A stretch of 64,000 nucleotides of DNA from Zeus faber (GCA_960531495.1 OY482851.1:11535329-11599328), one strand, 5' to 3'; positions 1-11,841 are shown, counted from the stretch's first letter. Numbers and translations: made by a program. The notes: a model not told the origin generated them from the sequence alone.

Positions 1-783
1 ATCCCTTGAGCCATGTGTGTAGCTGAAGGACACACCTGAATTTTACGTCTCCAAAGCTGGGACGCGGCAGCGGACCAGAGACGATGAACCGGCTGTCTGA
101 CTGTGGAAGACTTCGTAAAGTCTTCTTAAAGTGTCTGATTGTTTGTTCCTGAGATTGTTGGTTCCGACATTGATGAAAACCGTGGAGGCAGACGGGTTTT
201 GATCCAGCAGCTTTGAGATTTTGGAGCCTATATCCTGGACGCGGGCACCCGGGTAGCTGAGGGTTTTAGCCGCAGGCAGGGTGATGTGATCGAACCATGG
301 AGGAGCCGACAACGAGCATGGTTGGAGGTATGGCAGCAGTGGAGTCCCGAGGGACGGCAGCAGCAGCTGAGCCAGGAGGGCACCGTCCTCCCGGAGGAGG
401 CGCAGGCAGGGGGTCCAAATCAGTGGCTGCAGGGCGGTGGCAGAGATTCCGCTGCGGGAGTTGGGAACAGAGAGCGGCAGGATCAAAGCGGGGTCCACGG
501 CTGCGGAGAAGCCGGCTTTGAGCGGAGGCCCGGGCAGACGATGGATGGGAGGAGGCTGGTGGCAGTGGAGATGCTGCCCACTCCCCCCCACCCCCAACAA
601 AAAAGGGGAGCTCCCGCTTATCCCTGACATTGACTGTGGGCTCCAGGGCTTGGAATCTGTTCTCCAGCCGGAGAGTTTCCGGCATAGAGCGGCGCGAGGA
701 GTGCTCCTAACACCGGCCAGCTCTCGCCGCCAGGGTCCAGGGCTCTGGGATGGAGCAGGTCCACATTTGAAAATCCGAGGCAA
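1..783 (-). pseudogene. Frameshifted LINE ORF1 with SGNH esterase-like domain
   Basis: One minus frame reads VVGSSMVR (about 285-330) and then stops. A second frame continues with YPGARVQDI, then a spacer, then VFINVGTNNLRNKQSDTL (about 100-240). Together these are the block I (GxSMVRH-like), the CxPGARVxDI and the VHVGTNDxxxxxSE motifs of the esterase domain in L2/CR1-type ORF1 proteins. Past the stop near base 43, a third frame keeps the family's end (GPLP, then LQLHTWLKG) up to base 1. The reading frame therefore changes at least twice, near 285 and near 65, so this copy cannot make the protein. The proline-rich N-terminal part (about 300-780) is less characteristic. The domain call is from motifs known in the family; the frameshifts are seen directly. 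Confidence 0.7.
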
Positions 784-1310
784 GGGTCAAAGCCAGGAAA
801 TAGAAGGGATATCACAGTGCGAACAATCCAAAATGCAAAATCCAAAATTAGGTAAAGTTATCAGGTAAAGTTGGGAGCGATTCAATGAAGTAATGCACTG
901 ATGTAAACAGCACGTCAGTGCGTTAGTGGGAAAGGTAACACCCAACCAGGGTCCCCCAACCGGAGGAGCTTCTCCCCTGGCACCCGGTGCGCAGGTGGGG
1001 GCATGGATACTCCATGCTGCTTCTATCGTAGTGTTGGGTTGTTCAGGGACGATCAGATTATTTTGAACGGCTGAAAGAAAAATGGCCATACCCGTGTGGT
1101 GTCATTTGAGTAGCCACACCTGTCTTGGTTCGAGGTAATTGGGCCCAGGACGAGGGTGGCTGTATGCCTGTTGGTCGTTAGACTAATCAACGAGCTACAG
1201 GTAAAACCCCAATCCCCTCAGACACACAGGAGAGGAGCCCTTGTCATGACAAGACAAATGCCACTTGTCAGGCGTGTGGCAGGCGGATCTGCCACAACCC
1301 GCTAATTTAA
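1..1310 (-). mobile_element. 5' part of an L2/CR1-like LINE, cut by the window edge
   Basis: The minus strand from about 783 down to base 1 encodes relics of a LINE ORF1 (next entry). The stretch from about 784 to 1310 carries no long frame and is probably the 5' untranslated part, although I cannot fix its boundary. The reverse-transcriptase ORF2 would lie to the left, outside the window. The region is GC-richer than the AT-rich DNA that follows at 1311. Assignment to the L2/CR1 group rests on the SGNH-esterase-type ORF1 that this group carries in fish. A 14-bp palindrome (CTTGTCATGACAAG, 1240-1253) and an 8-bp hairpin near 1274 (arms TGTGGCAG/CTGCCACA) lie near the presumed 5' end. Confidence 0.6.
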
Positions 1311-2117
1311 TTTTAAAAGACGTTTTGTGATATAGTTAAATATTGTCTTTTAGGCTGCATTACAATAAAGTAATGCACCTTTCTGAACTTCATAGACTGT
1401 TCAAGCTGATCTTATCAATGCAATGCCTCTACCTAATTGGTTACTTATTTACTAATGATTGTTTCAAATATTTGTTGTGTGTAAATATAATAAGTGTACA
1501 TAGCCATCCCCACAACATTGTTAAATGATCTCTATCAAGGTATTTATGCAACAAAATATTTGATTTTGTCAAATTTTCATCTGCCTTTTTGCATGTATTG
1601 CATGCAAAAATAGAAGTTAAAATGGGATTTGAATAGAAGTAAAATACGCTTTTTGCTTTGCTTTGCAAAAAGAAAATAGCACACGAATGGAAAATGAATA
1701 AACCAATAACAACAACAAGATTTGATTGGAATGAAAGTTGCACCAGGTACAATGTCGTTCAAGATCTATTAAAAAATATTACATCCGACTCAAACCCCCA
1801 AGAAAGCCGTATTGTCGAGTCTATACCTGGAGCAGAAACACTACCGTTCAGTTTAAAGCTTCAGAGCGTCCTCCATGAGTTATAACGGTAGCCTCACGCA
1901 GGAGCTAAATTAAGCTCTTCGCAAGTTGGGCGAAGTTCGGTCGGTTGTTAAGAGGTTTAGTGTGTACAAAGATTGTTTGTCTTCAAGTTATTGGTGGACG
2001 GCGCTCATAGTGGCTGCCAGAGGACCTTGTTAGTGTAATTATCTCATTCATAAACCGTCCTGGACAACAACCTACGACGATGACAACATGTATTCCCTAC
2101 AGGGAAGGGTGTGTGCT
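1311..2117. other. AT-rich intergenic DNA, nothing recognised
   Basis: AT-rich, high-complexity sequence without a long frame, terminal repeats or tRNA-like boxes that I can recognise. It separates the LINE relic from the (TG)n-linked module. Confidence 0.5.
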
Positions 2118-2329
<212 letters not shown>

Positions 2330-2466
2330 ATCCTATTTGTTGAGTCGTTTGATGTTCCTTTACGAGTCCTTGGAGATTTGTTGGGCCACAGAGGGATTCT
2401 CGTCTGCAGCCAATGGGATCAAAGTCACTAGGCCAGATCTGGAAGTCCGCCTGTAGTCACAGACAC

Positions 2467-2485
2467 TGTCTGTGTGTCTGTCTGT

Positions 2486-2521
<36 letters not shown>

Positions 2522-2538
2522 GCGCGTGCGTGCGTGCA
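2467..2538 (+). repeat. Compound (TGTC)/(TG)/(TGCG) repeat
   Basis: TG dinucleotides interrupted by TGTC units on the left and passing into TGCG units on the right, over about 70 bp. Confidence 0.95.
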
Positions 2539-3885
2539 TACAACCATTTGCATACATATCACATCTGCTAATTATTTGTTTAATGCCTTTTTTTTCATAT
2601 GCTCTCTGATTCATTTGATCAGTTAGTGTCTGAGGCCGTGATCCCAGCGTGTTAAACATTTTGCGGTATTCCGACTTGATAATGACGGCCTTCGACGTAG
2701 TGTTTTTAATCACGCCGCACCGCAAATGAAATCCTGCTTTGTGCCTGTGCACCTCTTCAGCGGATCATGACAGGTTTTGTTTGTAGTGACACCGCTCCGC
2801 CGGATGTTACGGCACTTCTGACAGGCGCGGTGTTTGGAGTCGCGACGCCGATCCCTCGTCGAGATAACATTGAGCTGGACGGACGCAGTCGCAGAACTTC
2901 AAACCTGAGACGCACTTCAAAAAGACACTTCAAATGTTTTGGCAGCGTGCTTAGTTGCTATATGAGCAACGTCCTGAATTGTTTTACTCCATCAAAAGAT
3001 TTGTCTCCGACAAACCATCTTGACAGGAAAGTGTGTCATAGTGTAAATACCCAAGAAGTTTAAAAAGTTTTCTCTTTTTTTTTTTTTCGTCGATAAAGTA
3101 CAACTCGGGCTTCAACTCAAAGCACAACAAAGTTTCCCCCCGGCTTTGTAACTCATACATTGTTTTGCAGTTTGTCAAGCAAAACAAATGCGCACGTTCG
3201 GCACCGCATCGAGTCTGTACGTTATCAATCTCCATAACGTCACGCCAGCTCGGTTTAGTTTTTATTTATTTGGCAAATCACAATATGAAATGCACGGACA
3301 AGATAACATCCTGGCAGCGCTAGCTCTAATCAGTCAGTGTAAATACATTTTCAAATGAACATGATGTTTATTCCGACCTGGACTGAGTTTGTCGGCCAAT
3401 CGGAGAGGAGGAGTCCCGGGAGCGCTTCCGTGCTTCCAAACCAATGGCAGGTGGAGGTGGTGGGGGAGAAACGACTTTGGTTAGAATCTGAAATTGGCCA
3501 AGTACATTTTCATACACAAGGAATTTGGCTTTAACATTTGTAAGTCAAACGAAATATTTCTCTTGAGTGTGAAACATATTCTTTTGTAGAAACCCTGTTG
3601 CAGGAAGTTTGTGACCACATGTGAAAGGACAACCCATGGCGACAATCAGCCGATGATATCGAAGACAGTTTTTATTTAAATTAAAGTTTGCATCGGCTGA
3701 ACACAATTCTGTCCTCCAGTCCAGTGAGTTGTGTAGTTCCGTGGTGCACGTGGACGGGCAGAGCGGAGGCTTCCAGTCCAGCAACTCGTGTTCCGTTCCG
3801 ACAGAGATGAGCTCATTACTTCCTACGAAACACATCTGGGAGTGCGTTCGAATTCTTATACTGAGCCGTCACGCAGGCTCTCATA

Positions 3886-3886
<1 letters not shown>
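2539..3886. other. Unassigned sequence between TG tracts
   Basis: Mixed-composition DNA without a supported gene. A poly(T) run lies at about 3071-3086. Short frames are not gene-like. GC-rich patches at 2800-2900 and 3390-3470 are unremarkable. Confidence 0.5.

Positions 3887-3941
<55 letters not shown>
3887..3941 (+). repeat. (CA)n microsatellite
   Basis: Uninterrupted CA dinucleotides for about 55 bp; shorter ACAC-rich sequence continues to about 3980. Confidence 0.98.
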
Positions 3942-3944
<3 letters not shown>

Positions 3945-4084
3945 TGCATGTACCTGCGCGAACACACACAAACATACACACGGACCACTTGACCTTGGTT
4001 GCTATGACAACAGCAGGCTGCACTGAGGTGTCAATGTGTGCCTCTTTGACAAGTCCCAACGGCTTACCAGCTTAAACCCACCCG

Positions 4085-4087
<3 letters not shown>

Positions 4088-4125
<38 letters not shown>

Positions 4126-4237
4126 GCATGTGTGTAATGATGATTAATGCTTCTGTTTTGAAAGCAGATTGGGAGTTGCTGTGTGTGTGTGTGTCTGTGC
4201 GTGTGTGTGTGTGCGTGTGTGTGTGTGTCTGTGTGTC
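4088..4237 (+). repeat. Two (TG)n tracts
   Basis: Tracts at 4088-4122 and 4180-4237, the second interrupted by TGTC and TGCG units, separated by about 57 bp of unique sequence. Confidence 0.95.
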
Positions 4238-4434
4238 TTCCCTGTCTCTGTACCGTTGAGCATGTGTTTGCTTCTGCGTGTCTGGTTGCGGGAGTTTGTT
4301 TTGGCCTGATTGTGTGCATCAGTAGTTTTCATGCCTCGCACCCTCCTAGCTGTCACCGGCTTGATTGCTGTTTATAGTTTCGACAGCTAAAACCTTGTCC
4401 CTGTTGATTATCTGCCCCTTTCTGTGCGTGTGCG

Positions 4435-4435
<1 letters not shown>

Positions 4436-4500
<65 letters not shown>

Positions 4501-4531
4501 GCGCGCGTGTGTGTGTGTGTGTGTGTGTGTG
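4436..4531 (+). repeat. (TG)n with a short CGCG interruption
   Basis: About 95 bp of TG dinucleotides with a GCGCGC interruption near 4500. Confidence 0.97.
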
Positions 4532-4858
4532 AGAGACATTGTATTTGTTTGACAGTGTGTGAGGCTTTACTTGTGTCTGAAGTATTTGCAGCAGTCTACC
4601 AGGGTTCAACTTTTCCCCTTCTCGTTGACTGGGAGGACCGACGCAACAATCGGCTTTAAAGTTTGAAAATGTTTTTAGTCACAGTGTGATGGCTGTGTTG
4701 TCCGAGCCAAACAGCAATTAGGGCGGCACTCAGAGCCTCCTTTAATTGGCTGTTTAGAATTCAGCCTCGCAGTTAAATGCACAACTGCATCTGAGGGATA
4801 CTCTCATTATAACACAGGAAAATGCATCACAACACAGGTGCATCCGCTTACGCATGCT

Positions 4859-4860
<2 letters not shown>

Positions 4861-4953
<93 letters not shown>
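4861..4953 (+). repeat. (TG)n microsatellite
   Basis: Uninterrupted TG dinucleotides for about 93 bp. Confidence 0.98.
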
Positions 4954-4955
<2 letters not shown>

Positions 4956-5194
4956 TTCAAAAGTAAAAGAAGCACTCTTCCCTTAACATAAAGTATATCC
5001 GCCCCAATTAACAGCTTCACGTACAGGTCAGGTGATGATTTCATATGATGTAATAATTGATGTCCTTGGATTGTTATTGACAATCTAGATACTGACATGT
5101 TGGGATGCAAAATTGTGTGATTAAAAAAATGCCGACCACGCTGGGCTCCATATCGTTCAGAGTGAACCATACTTCAACTAATTCAACTAATATA

Positions 5195-5285
5195 TCCCAG
5201 CCCTTGGCAGGTGCCATTGGAACGAGATGGTCAATGTTATTCACTTCACCTGTCAGTGGTTTTAATGTTGTGGCTGACCGGCTAT
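5195..5285 (-). mobile_element. Solo Tc1/mariner end
   Basis: Reading leftwards, this is a Tc1 terminal repeat (GGTCAGCCACAACATTAAAA, 5256-5284) followed by the subterminal sequence found in the two larger copies (ACAGGTGAAGTGAATAACAT, then CTCGTTCCAATGGCACCTG, then GGGATATATTAG). Homology stops abruptly near 5195, and neither transposase nor the other end is present nearby. It is either a deletion relic or an aborted copy. The orientation given is that of the transposase end of the 15-kb and 34-kb copies. Confidence 0.85.
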
Positions 5286-5992
5286 TTTCTCCATTTTGAG
5301 ACACCTCTGATTACACTTGTTACGAAAGTTGGGGGCCAGCTATCTGTGAATAACATCTTTTAATTTCCATTGATCTGTATTTTATTTTGCCAATATACCC
5401 TACTTCTCCATGCTCCTCAGCCGACACTCTGTTCTTTGCTTAAGTGTTCACCGCTCGGTCGATGTGTAGACCTAGAGACCTAGCTCTGCTTCCAGCGAGC
5501 TGTGAGACAGGAGCTGTGAGTTGCGATGGGGATGTCGTTATAATGCTGCATTTGACAGCGACCGCTCGTTTCACGACGATGTTGACCTTAGATTTGTGCT
5601 GGGCCAGAAAGATGGCTTTCTTTCATTTTGCATAAAGGCCACGAAAGAAACATTTCCCTCACGCAAACATCAGAATTTATTTTTCTTTTTTATCTTGTAT
5701 GTTTTTAGAATTGAAGGTTTTTCTCCCGCTCACACTCACACAGCTTTCTGATAACATGTGCTGCCGCACGGCAAAATGCACAATGTAATTGATGTTCTCG
5801 ATACATTGCTCTGTAGAGCCAGCAGATAAAACGGCTTCTTTGATGCTTTTAGGGAAGGCAGGCTTCCATAATCATGTTTACAATCTACAGTACATAACAA
5901 CACGGAACAAACAGACGAGGGGAACAAAACAAGCTGAAGGCCATTCAAAGGTGGCCTAACATGCACTTATTCACATTTATAAATGTACATAC
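5286..5992. other. Unassigned sequence
   Basis: High-complexity DNA between the solo Tc1 end and the hAT element. No gene or repeat recognised. Confidence 0.5.
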
Positions 5993-6541
5993 TAGGGATG
6001 CTAATGAATGTTGAGTTTTGAGTTTTTTCTATAGCTGACCGTCGTTAACTGATCATTAACTGTTACCCGACGATATTAAAATATTAGGGCAGTCCCCCGA
6101 AGGAAAACACAAAACAAAATAATTACTGTCTTTTTTTTATTATTTTTATTGGACTTTACAAATTATAATAAAAAATAAGGGGAATCATAAATATGTCTTT
6201 ATAACCGAACACAGCTCTCTGTGCGCCCCCGATCCAATATCAACCAATTACACAGCCGAAGAGCCGTGGAGCTGTTGTAGCTGTTCCGTATTTGGAGCGG
6301 TTCCTCCAAATAAAACAACTGAAAACAGTGTGTCTTTAATTGTTTTACTTGGAGGAACGGGGACGGGGCATGGAGTTCCTTCGTGAGTGAGTTTTTGTTT
6401 TATTTATGAAATATATTGAATAACCTATTTTTCTTAAACCATGCAACCTTTTTTTTGTTTTAATGACTTTTTTATTTCTAATAATATCTTTTTATGTCCA
6501 AATTCTTATTGACGGTTAACAGTTGATTATTATCATCCCTA
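5993..6541. mobile_element. Non-autonomous hAT-type element (MITE) with perfect TSD
   Basis: The element begins TAGGGATGCTAATGA and ends with ATTATTATCATCCCTA, giving inverted ends TAGGGATG(C/A)TAAT. It is flanked by a perfect 8-bp direct duplication, GTACATAC at 5985-5992 and 6542-6549. An 8-bp duplication with a (C/T)AGGG start is the signature of the hAT superfamily. The 549-bp body is AT-rich and contains no transposase frame, so it must have been moved by an enzyme encoded elsewhere. The subterminal GTTAACTG and GGTTAACAGTTGA motifs resemble the 24.65-kb and 55.0-kb elements, which suggests one family group. Confidence 0.88.
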
Positions 6542-6963
6542 GTACATACATACATGAATAGAAACATGTGAAAGAACCACATATAACATAACATATAATA
6601 AACACACACAATGGCGGAACAGTACTCCTACTCCGACACACACTACTTGAATCTCTGCATGTGTCCCTAATCCTGTGTTTCATTATATTTCTCAAATCCA
6701 CTTCTTTGTGTCTCGTCTCTCTTGCATGCTGCTGCTGATGTCGCTGTGTTCTGCATCTCAAAGGTAAGAACAAGTTGTTTCAGTGACACACCTTATTATC
6801 TCTGTATCTCGGTTTTCTCCATCACCGCACGGCAGCATTTTCAGCTGTATTTATTCAGACTGTAATCACTCAGGTAGTTCTCTGCATCAAGCTGTTTTTA
6901 GTTGGGGAGCGAGCACTCCACAGATTTTGTATTTGCCTTTATTTGTTGTTGCTATAGGAAGAG
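6542..6963. other. Unassigned sequence
   Basis: AT-rich, then mixed sequence with no recognisable gene. Confidence 0.45.
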
Positions 6964-6972
6964 CCCCCCCCC

Positions 6973-7025
<53 letters not shown>
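6964..7025 (+). repeat. Poly(C) followed by (CA)n
   Basis: A run of 12 C passes into about 50 bp of CA dinucleotides. Confidence 0.97.
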
Positions 7026-7027
<2 letters not shown>

Positions 7028-7242
7028 TCTGTTTCTGCACCAGTTCCTTTATTCCTGGAGCTAGACTGTATTGGTTCACGTTTAATTCCTCAATTGTATT
7101 TATGGGCCTTACACACAAGTTTCACAGTGTTTGGAGGCCATTTTCTCTTCTCTGCCAACTGTGGCTCTCTCCCCTTCTTTTCCAATGATGGCTGCTTGGC
7201 TGTGCCATTAGCGGCATACGGACGATCGTGCACACAGGTGTA

Positions 7243-7349
<107 letters not shown>

Positions 7350-7619
7350 TTAGAGTTCAGGCTCAAAACCACCGTTTTCAACAGCAACTCGTTTTCCGTA
7401 GCCAGTCTGTCTTGGCCCACTTCAAGGCACCAGGGTCACACACCGCTCCCGCCACATCGCAGCCTGTACCAAACTGGGCCAGCAGAAACATCATATTAGT
7501 AGCCAGTAGTCGCCGGTTCTGGCCAGGCGCAGGTTGGCTTTCGATTTTTGCTGGGTCCGTGCCATGCCAAACAAGCTTGTAGACGAAGCACTGCCAGGCA
7601 TCTGTGCTCGTACCCACAC

Positions 7620-7653
7620 TGTGTCTGTCTGTCTGTCTGTCTTGTCTGTCTGT
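7620..7653 (+). repeat. (GTCT)n tetranucleotide repeat
   Basis: About eight GTCT units with one slip. Confidence 0.9.
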
Positions 7654-7999
7654 GTTTGCCTGCAGTGGTGGGGGGTTCTACTTCTAACCAATACCTGGGC
7701 AGGTCATGGCGAGAAGGCACTGCAGTGGCCTGGTTACCCAGAGTGCATTACACCTTTACACCTTAGGAGGTAATGCGATTAGGGGGCAGGGACAGGAGAT
7801 TTGTTCACAGAGCATAGAGAGGAACATCAAACACAAAAAGATGGGATTATAAAAAAGGTGACAAAACACACACACAGTCAGCTCCCTGGGAAAGAGGTAG
7901 GGCATGGTGTTGAGGAAAAGGAAATGATGGGGGTCAAAAAGTGTAAGGCCCGTCTCTTTCTCTTCCGTCTTTGACTGTCTGGTGCTTCATATTTGTGAC
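7654..7999. other. Unassigned sequence
   Basis: Ordinary high-complexity DNA up to the inverted element. No supported feature. Confidence 0.4.
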
Positions 8000-8940
8000 C
8001 CGCCGCTTCCCAGCCCAGCGCATTTCGGAGCGCTGTACTGTTGGCTCTGTGTGGAAAAACATTGTAAATTCCATCCTTGGTCCAAAATCAGATTATAACC
8101 AATTTATGTTCCTCAAGTTGTTTTCTATCTCTCAACTTATTTTCAAAATTGAGTTTTGATTTCTAAATATCAGATAAATATTAAAAAGTCGAGGCTACAT
8201 GCTCCATCAGCATTAGTGGAGTACTCACCAAGAAGTTGTTGAACGAACGATGATCTTACGATTTCCTTTGGTGCAAACACGCAGATCAAGATCATCCTTC
8301 AGCTGACGTCACTTCAGTAAACAACGTTTTAAAGAAACAACAACAAAGGAACACCAGAAGAAAGAAATTTCACTTCTCTGTTGAAACATCATCTCAGTGT
8401 TGTTATGGATTACGAGGAGAGGGAGGCAGATGCTCTCAATCATATTGCGAAACTGGCAGCAGGAGGCGGCGGAGCGGGGTGCTCCCAAAACACAAGAATT
8501 CCCAGAATGCAAATGTCTGGGAGGACCTCGCCATTTGCATTCTGAGAATTGTTGTTTTCTGATTTTCATGTCGGCCTCTTCTTAAAAACTATCATTGTTA
8601 TAAATCAATAAAGGCAGGAAAGGGGACTGTTTAGAAGTTACACAATAAAAGGGGGCTCATTCTAGTCTCGTGAGCATGACTTTCAAATGAAAACAATTCA
8701 CCTAGAATGATTCATTTGAATTTGCATTTTTTTTAATAAATGAATGATTCAAATATTTCAGAAAAACACATTCAACATTATCTCATTGAAGGAGTACACT
8801 ACTATCCAGATGTTACCATTTAAATCACAAAAAAATGCTGAAAAAGTCATTGCTTCCAAAATATTTGTTTGATTTCCACAAGTGATTCTACACTTTCATA
8901 TTATGTAAAAAAATAAATAAAAATTCAAAATGTGACCCTA
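8000..8940 (-). repeat. Inverted element, copy 1 (empty for the SINE)
   Basis: The minus strand of this segment matches the plus strand of 11755-12720 along most of its length. Matching blocks include AGGGTCACATTT (8930s), ATGAAAGTGTAGAATCA (8880s), ATCCATAACAACAC (8400), TTAAAACGTTGTTT, GTGACGTCAGC, GATGATCTTGATCTGCGTGT, GGTGAGTA and CGAAATGYGC. About 300 bp between 8500 and 8880 differ from copy 2. The minus strand has a CRE palindrome TGACGTCA (8304-8311), a GGTGAGTAC splice-donor-like site (near 8223-8229) and an acceptor-like pyrimidine stretch ending CACAGAG (near 8045-8055), both also present in copy 2. I do not know the family. It may be a dispersed transposon with an intron or a duplicated promoter-first-exon segment. 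Confidence 0.7.
8304..8311 (-). promoter_or_regulatory. CRE-like palindrome TGACGTCA in copy 1
   Basis: A full CRE palindrome kept in both inverted copies, here preceded on the minus strand by TGAAG. In copy 2 the same site is preceded by CGGAAG, which makes an ETS-CRE composite. Function is not shown. Confidence 0.45.
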
Positions 8941-9149
8941 AACCCTCCGCCCCTTAAGGCTGTAGGCCTCAGTTCTGTGTGTGTCTATACTGATAGTACG
9001 GATATTAGGATCTTTGTGGGTTCATGACAAAACTGCATATAAACTTTTACTGGCATCTGGCCCTATTAACGCATCGTAGGATAGGCTTGCCAGTGTAGTT
9101 TGCTTGCTACAATATTTCAACAGCTGTTCCTGGGGGCTGGTTGGTTTTG

Positions 9150-9420
9150 GACAAACTAAAAATGCTCACGTACTCACTTTGCGTACTAAATTGTAGTATG
9201 CCATTTTGGATTTCGGGACTGAAGCCTATCCAAGGTGATTAAGGTGGAGTGCAGCAAGATTCCCTGAATACCACGTTAGTTCCATTCAATGGACAATTAG
9301 CCTCCAATTAGCCTCCAATTAGCCAAACCAGCGTGTCTTTGCAGTTGTGAGGAGAGATGATAGATTAAAACCCAGGTCTCTAAGGCAGCAGCGCTACCCA
9401 CTGCGCCACAACGCCTTCAT
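9150..9420 (-). repeat. Relic of a common fish repeat with tRNA-like head
   Basis: On the minus strand, GTTGTGGCGCAGTGGGTAGC (A-box-like) is followed by GACCTGGGTTTTAATC, a decayed B-box. Then come AAGACACGCTGGTTTGGCTA, ATTGGAG and finally GGATAGGCTTCAGTCC. This order matches a widespread fish repeat remembered by the phrases 'ctgggttcgaatc', 'aaagacatgcaggttaggctaattgg' and 'gggataggctccagcc'. The middle has been shortened, and an 11-bp unit (AATTAGCCTCC) is repeated at 9295-9324. The family name cannot be given from sequence alone. Confidence 0.55.
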
Positions 9421-9882
9421 AAAAGTTATTGAAATTTTAAATCCTCACTTAAAACTCTAAACAGGGGCATTTGGCATATTTGTCTTCATAATGCTGTTTT
9501 GAAATGCATATTTTCTTTATTTATCCCCTAGATCAGCTCTTTTCTCTGAAAACTAAAAATATTTTATTGTTGTTTCCAATAAAAAAAATAAAAGGAGACA
9601 CTGGGCTAAAGCTAATATTCCTTGTGATGTGTGGTGGCTCTGTGTTCACATTCCAACCATAATACTGATTCATCACTTAAAAGCCGCTTTGGTGTGGATT
9701 TCCAAAAAAAAAAACAAAAAAAAAAACAAAAAGAAAGCCATCATGCTCATACCAAAAAAATGTGGTGAGAGCAGAAGTTCAGCTTGTAAAAACTCTAGAA
9801 CCCTTACGCCCTTACAGGGGGAACTTTGTGTGGTCTGGTGTGGGCCAGCATTGTGCGTGTGTGTTTGTGCGTGTTTAGCAAA

Positions 9883-9883
<1 letters not shown>
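9421..9883. other. Unassigned sequence with A-rich runs
   Basis: AT-rich DNA; a poly(A)-rich stretch interrupted by C and G at 9702-9737 may be a retroelement tail, but no element body was identified. Confidence 0.4.

Positions 9884-9953
<70 letters not shown>
9884..9953 (+). repeat. (CA)n microsatellite
   Basis: Uninterrupted AC dinucleotides for 70 bp. Confidence 0.98.
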
Positions 9954-9955
<2 letters not shown>

Positions 9956-11754
9956 GGCCAGCATGGCCCCGGCCTGGAGTGACATGGTTTCTCACTCTGG
10001 TTCGTTGAGGCTCGTTAAAACGGCCAATGATAGGTTGATGTCATTCTCGTCGACCACATCTAGGCTATTTCTGACAAAAGCAAAAGCTGCTCTAACGGAA
10101 AGACCAGCAGAAGGGTTGCTGGAGCCCTGTGTCAGCTTCGCAGAAAAGTCCTACGGATCATCGAGCTGAGGACGTCTCCGCTGACCTGTATGACGCATGT
10201 GCGCGCGCGCACACACACACACACACACTCACGAGCAACCTCTTCCTGCTGTTTCAGATGTGTCCTCGTTCTCCTGACGGGGGCCAAAGGAAACACATCG
10301 GCAGCCATTAAAGTGGGGTTGGGATCTTTATGAGGGGCTGTAATGTTTTTAGTGAGCTGTTATTACACAGTGTCCGGTTTCAATCGCTCCGCTGATGTCT
10401 CCTCTAAAACCTGCACCGCGAAAGCTCCACTGATGTGGCCTCGCTAATGGCGGCGCAGGACAACCAGTCGAGCACAATCTGTCTTGTGCCCTTCATCTCT
10501 CCTCTCCCGCTTTGACTCCCTCCCCTTGGTTTTACCTCTGCCAATCCCTCCACCTCTTCCTGATTCCGGATTTCGTGGCGATTCCCTCTGTGCTTTGATA
10601 TATTTTTGTTCCGTCAGCCCCTTACTGTACTGCTCAGAGGGTTCATGATTCTGTTTGATTGTACGGCAAGGAAACACACTTGTTGTCTCTCTCCTGTGTG
10701 TTTGTGTTTATTTGTGTCTGCTTGCATTTGGGTGCACGTAAGTACTTGCGTGCAAAATCAGCAGGTTCTTCACTATCAGCCTCTCAAGGGGCATATGATG
10801 GTATGGAAATGTGTTCAGCGCAGCACTCCTAATAGTTCTCGCAAAGATCATATGCTCTGGCGAGCCATGGAAAAGAGCCAGAGTGAGAGCGGTGAGGAGA
10901 AGACAGAACCGGAGAGAAGAAGAGAAAGAGCAGTGTGGAAAGGCGTATCACAAACAGCATAATGCTCACCATTTAGATGCAGGAGCAGATCCATAATTCA
11001 TGTTGCTAATGAAAACTAGGAGGTGAGTGTGGAGGGAGCATGCAGATCAGCTGGAAAGCAACAGCATTACCATACAGATATAGGGTTAATGCACCTCCTC
11101 TCTTTCCCCTCTCCTCTCGCCTCCCCTGCCTCTCCCGTCCTCTGCTTCGATCCCCTAGCCTGGTCCTCGCCACAGGATCCAGCTCGCTTTGGACCTGCGC
11201 GGCAGAATATATCGACCGATTTGCGCCTACTCGGTTAAAAAGAGCTGATATTGGCAGGCGGGGGGTGGAAAGTGCCGGGCTGAAAAAGCAGCGTACGTGT
11301 GCCGGCGGCCAGTTTCTGGGAAGGAACTACTGTAGGTTTCCACCGGGCCCGGTGTTTTGTACCGCAAGGTAGTTGGCCTTTGGAGCAGATGTGTGGCCGT
11401 GGAGGGCCTTCTCCAGAAGTTGGGCAGATTATTGTGCTCACTGGAAGAAGAGGTTCCCGTACAAAGATTAATTTCTGATTTAGAGTTGGAGAGCGGAAGG
11501 ACGACGGACGAAGTTTTAGGGGCTCGTCTCTGACTCCGGAGGACACGACTAGAAAAGTCTGTTATCTTGATTTATCCGTCAACAGCAATGCAGAAAACAA
11601 CTGTGAACCCACACACATTTTGAAGCAAGGATTTGAATTCTGAATTGATTGCAGATTTTGGGACAGAATTTTTAATGAATTTTTCAGAATGATCATTCAA
11701 ACTGTATCGTAAGGGAAGCGTGTGAAATCGAATACCTCTCCTACTAAATGTGAC
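9954..11754. other. Unassigned single-copy-like DNA
   Basis: High-complexity sequence with a short (GC)/(CA) tract at 10200-10228 and a pyrimidine-rich block at 11095-11160. Short frames here have no exon-like borders or recognisable protein. The segment 11740-11780 contains an 11-bp inverted repeat (AAATGTGACCC and GGGTCACATTT) just outside and at the edge of inverted-element copy 2. Confidence 0.45.
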
Positions 11755-11804
11755 CCAACCTTTACTTCAGGGTCACATTTCGGAACATTTTGTTTTTTCC
11801 CATG

Positions 11805-11841
11805 TACTATACTTTCATAATATTATTATGAAAGTATAGTA
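11805..11841. repeat. 37-bp near-perfect palindrome
   Basis: Two 18-nt arms (TACTATACTTTCATAATA and its exact complement) with a single T between. In inverted-element copy 1 only one arm-like sequence is present, so the palindrome probably formed by a local inverted duplication in copy 2. Confidence 0.9.

Noticed and set aside
5020-5194. Continuation of the solo Tc1 end into a transposase
   Set aside because: Compared with the 15-kb and 34-kb copies, homology ends near 5195; no transposase motif follows.
9366-9416. tRNA gene on the minus strand
   Set aside because: The B box is decayed and the downstream sequence belongs to a dispersed fish repeat.
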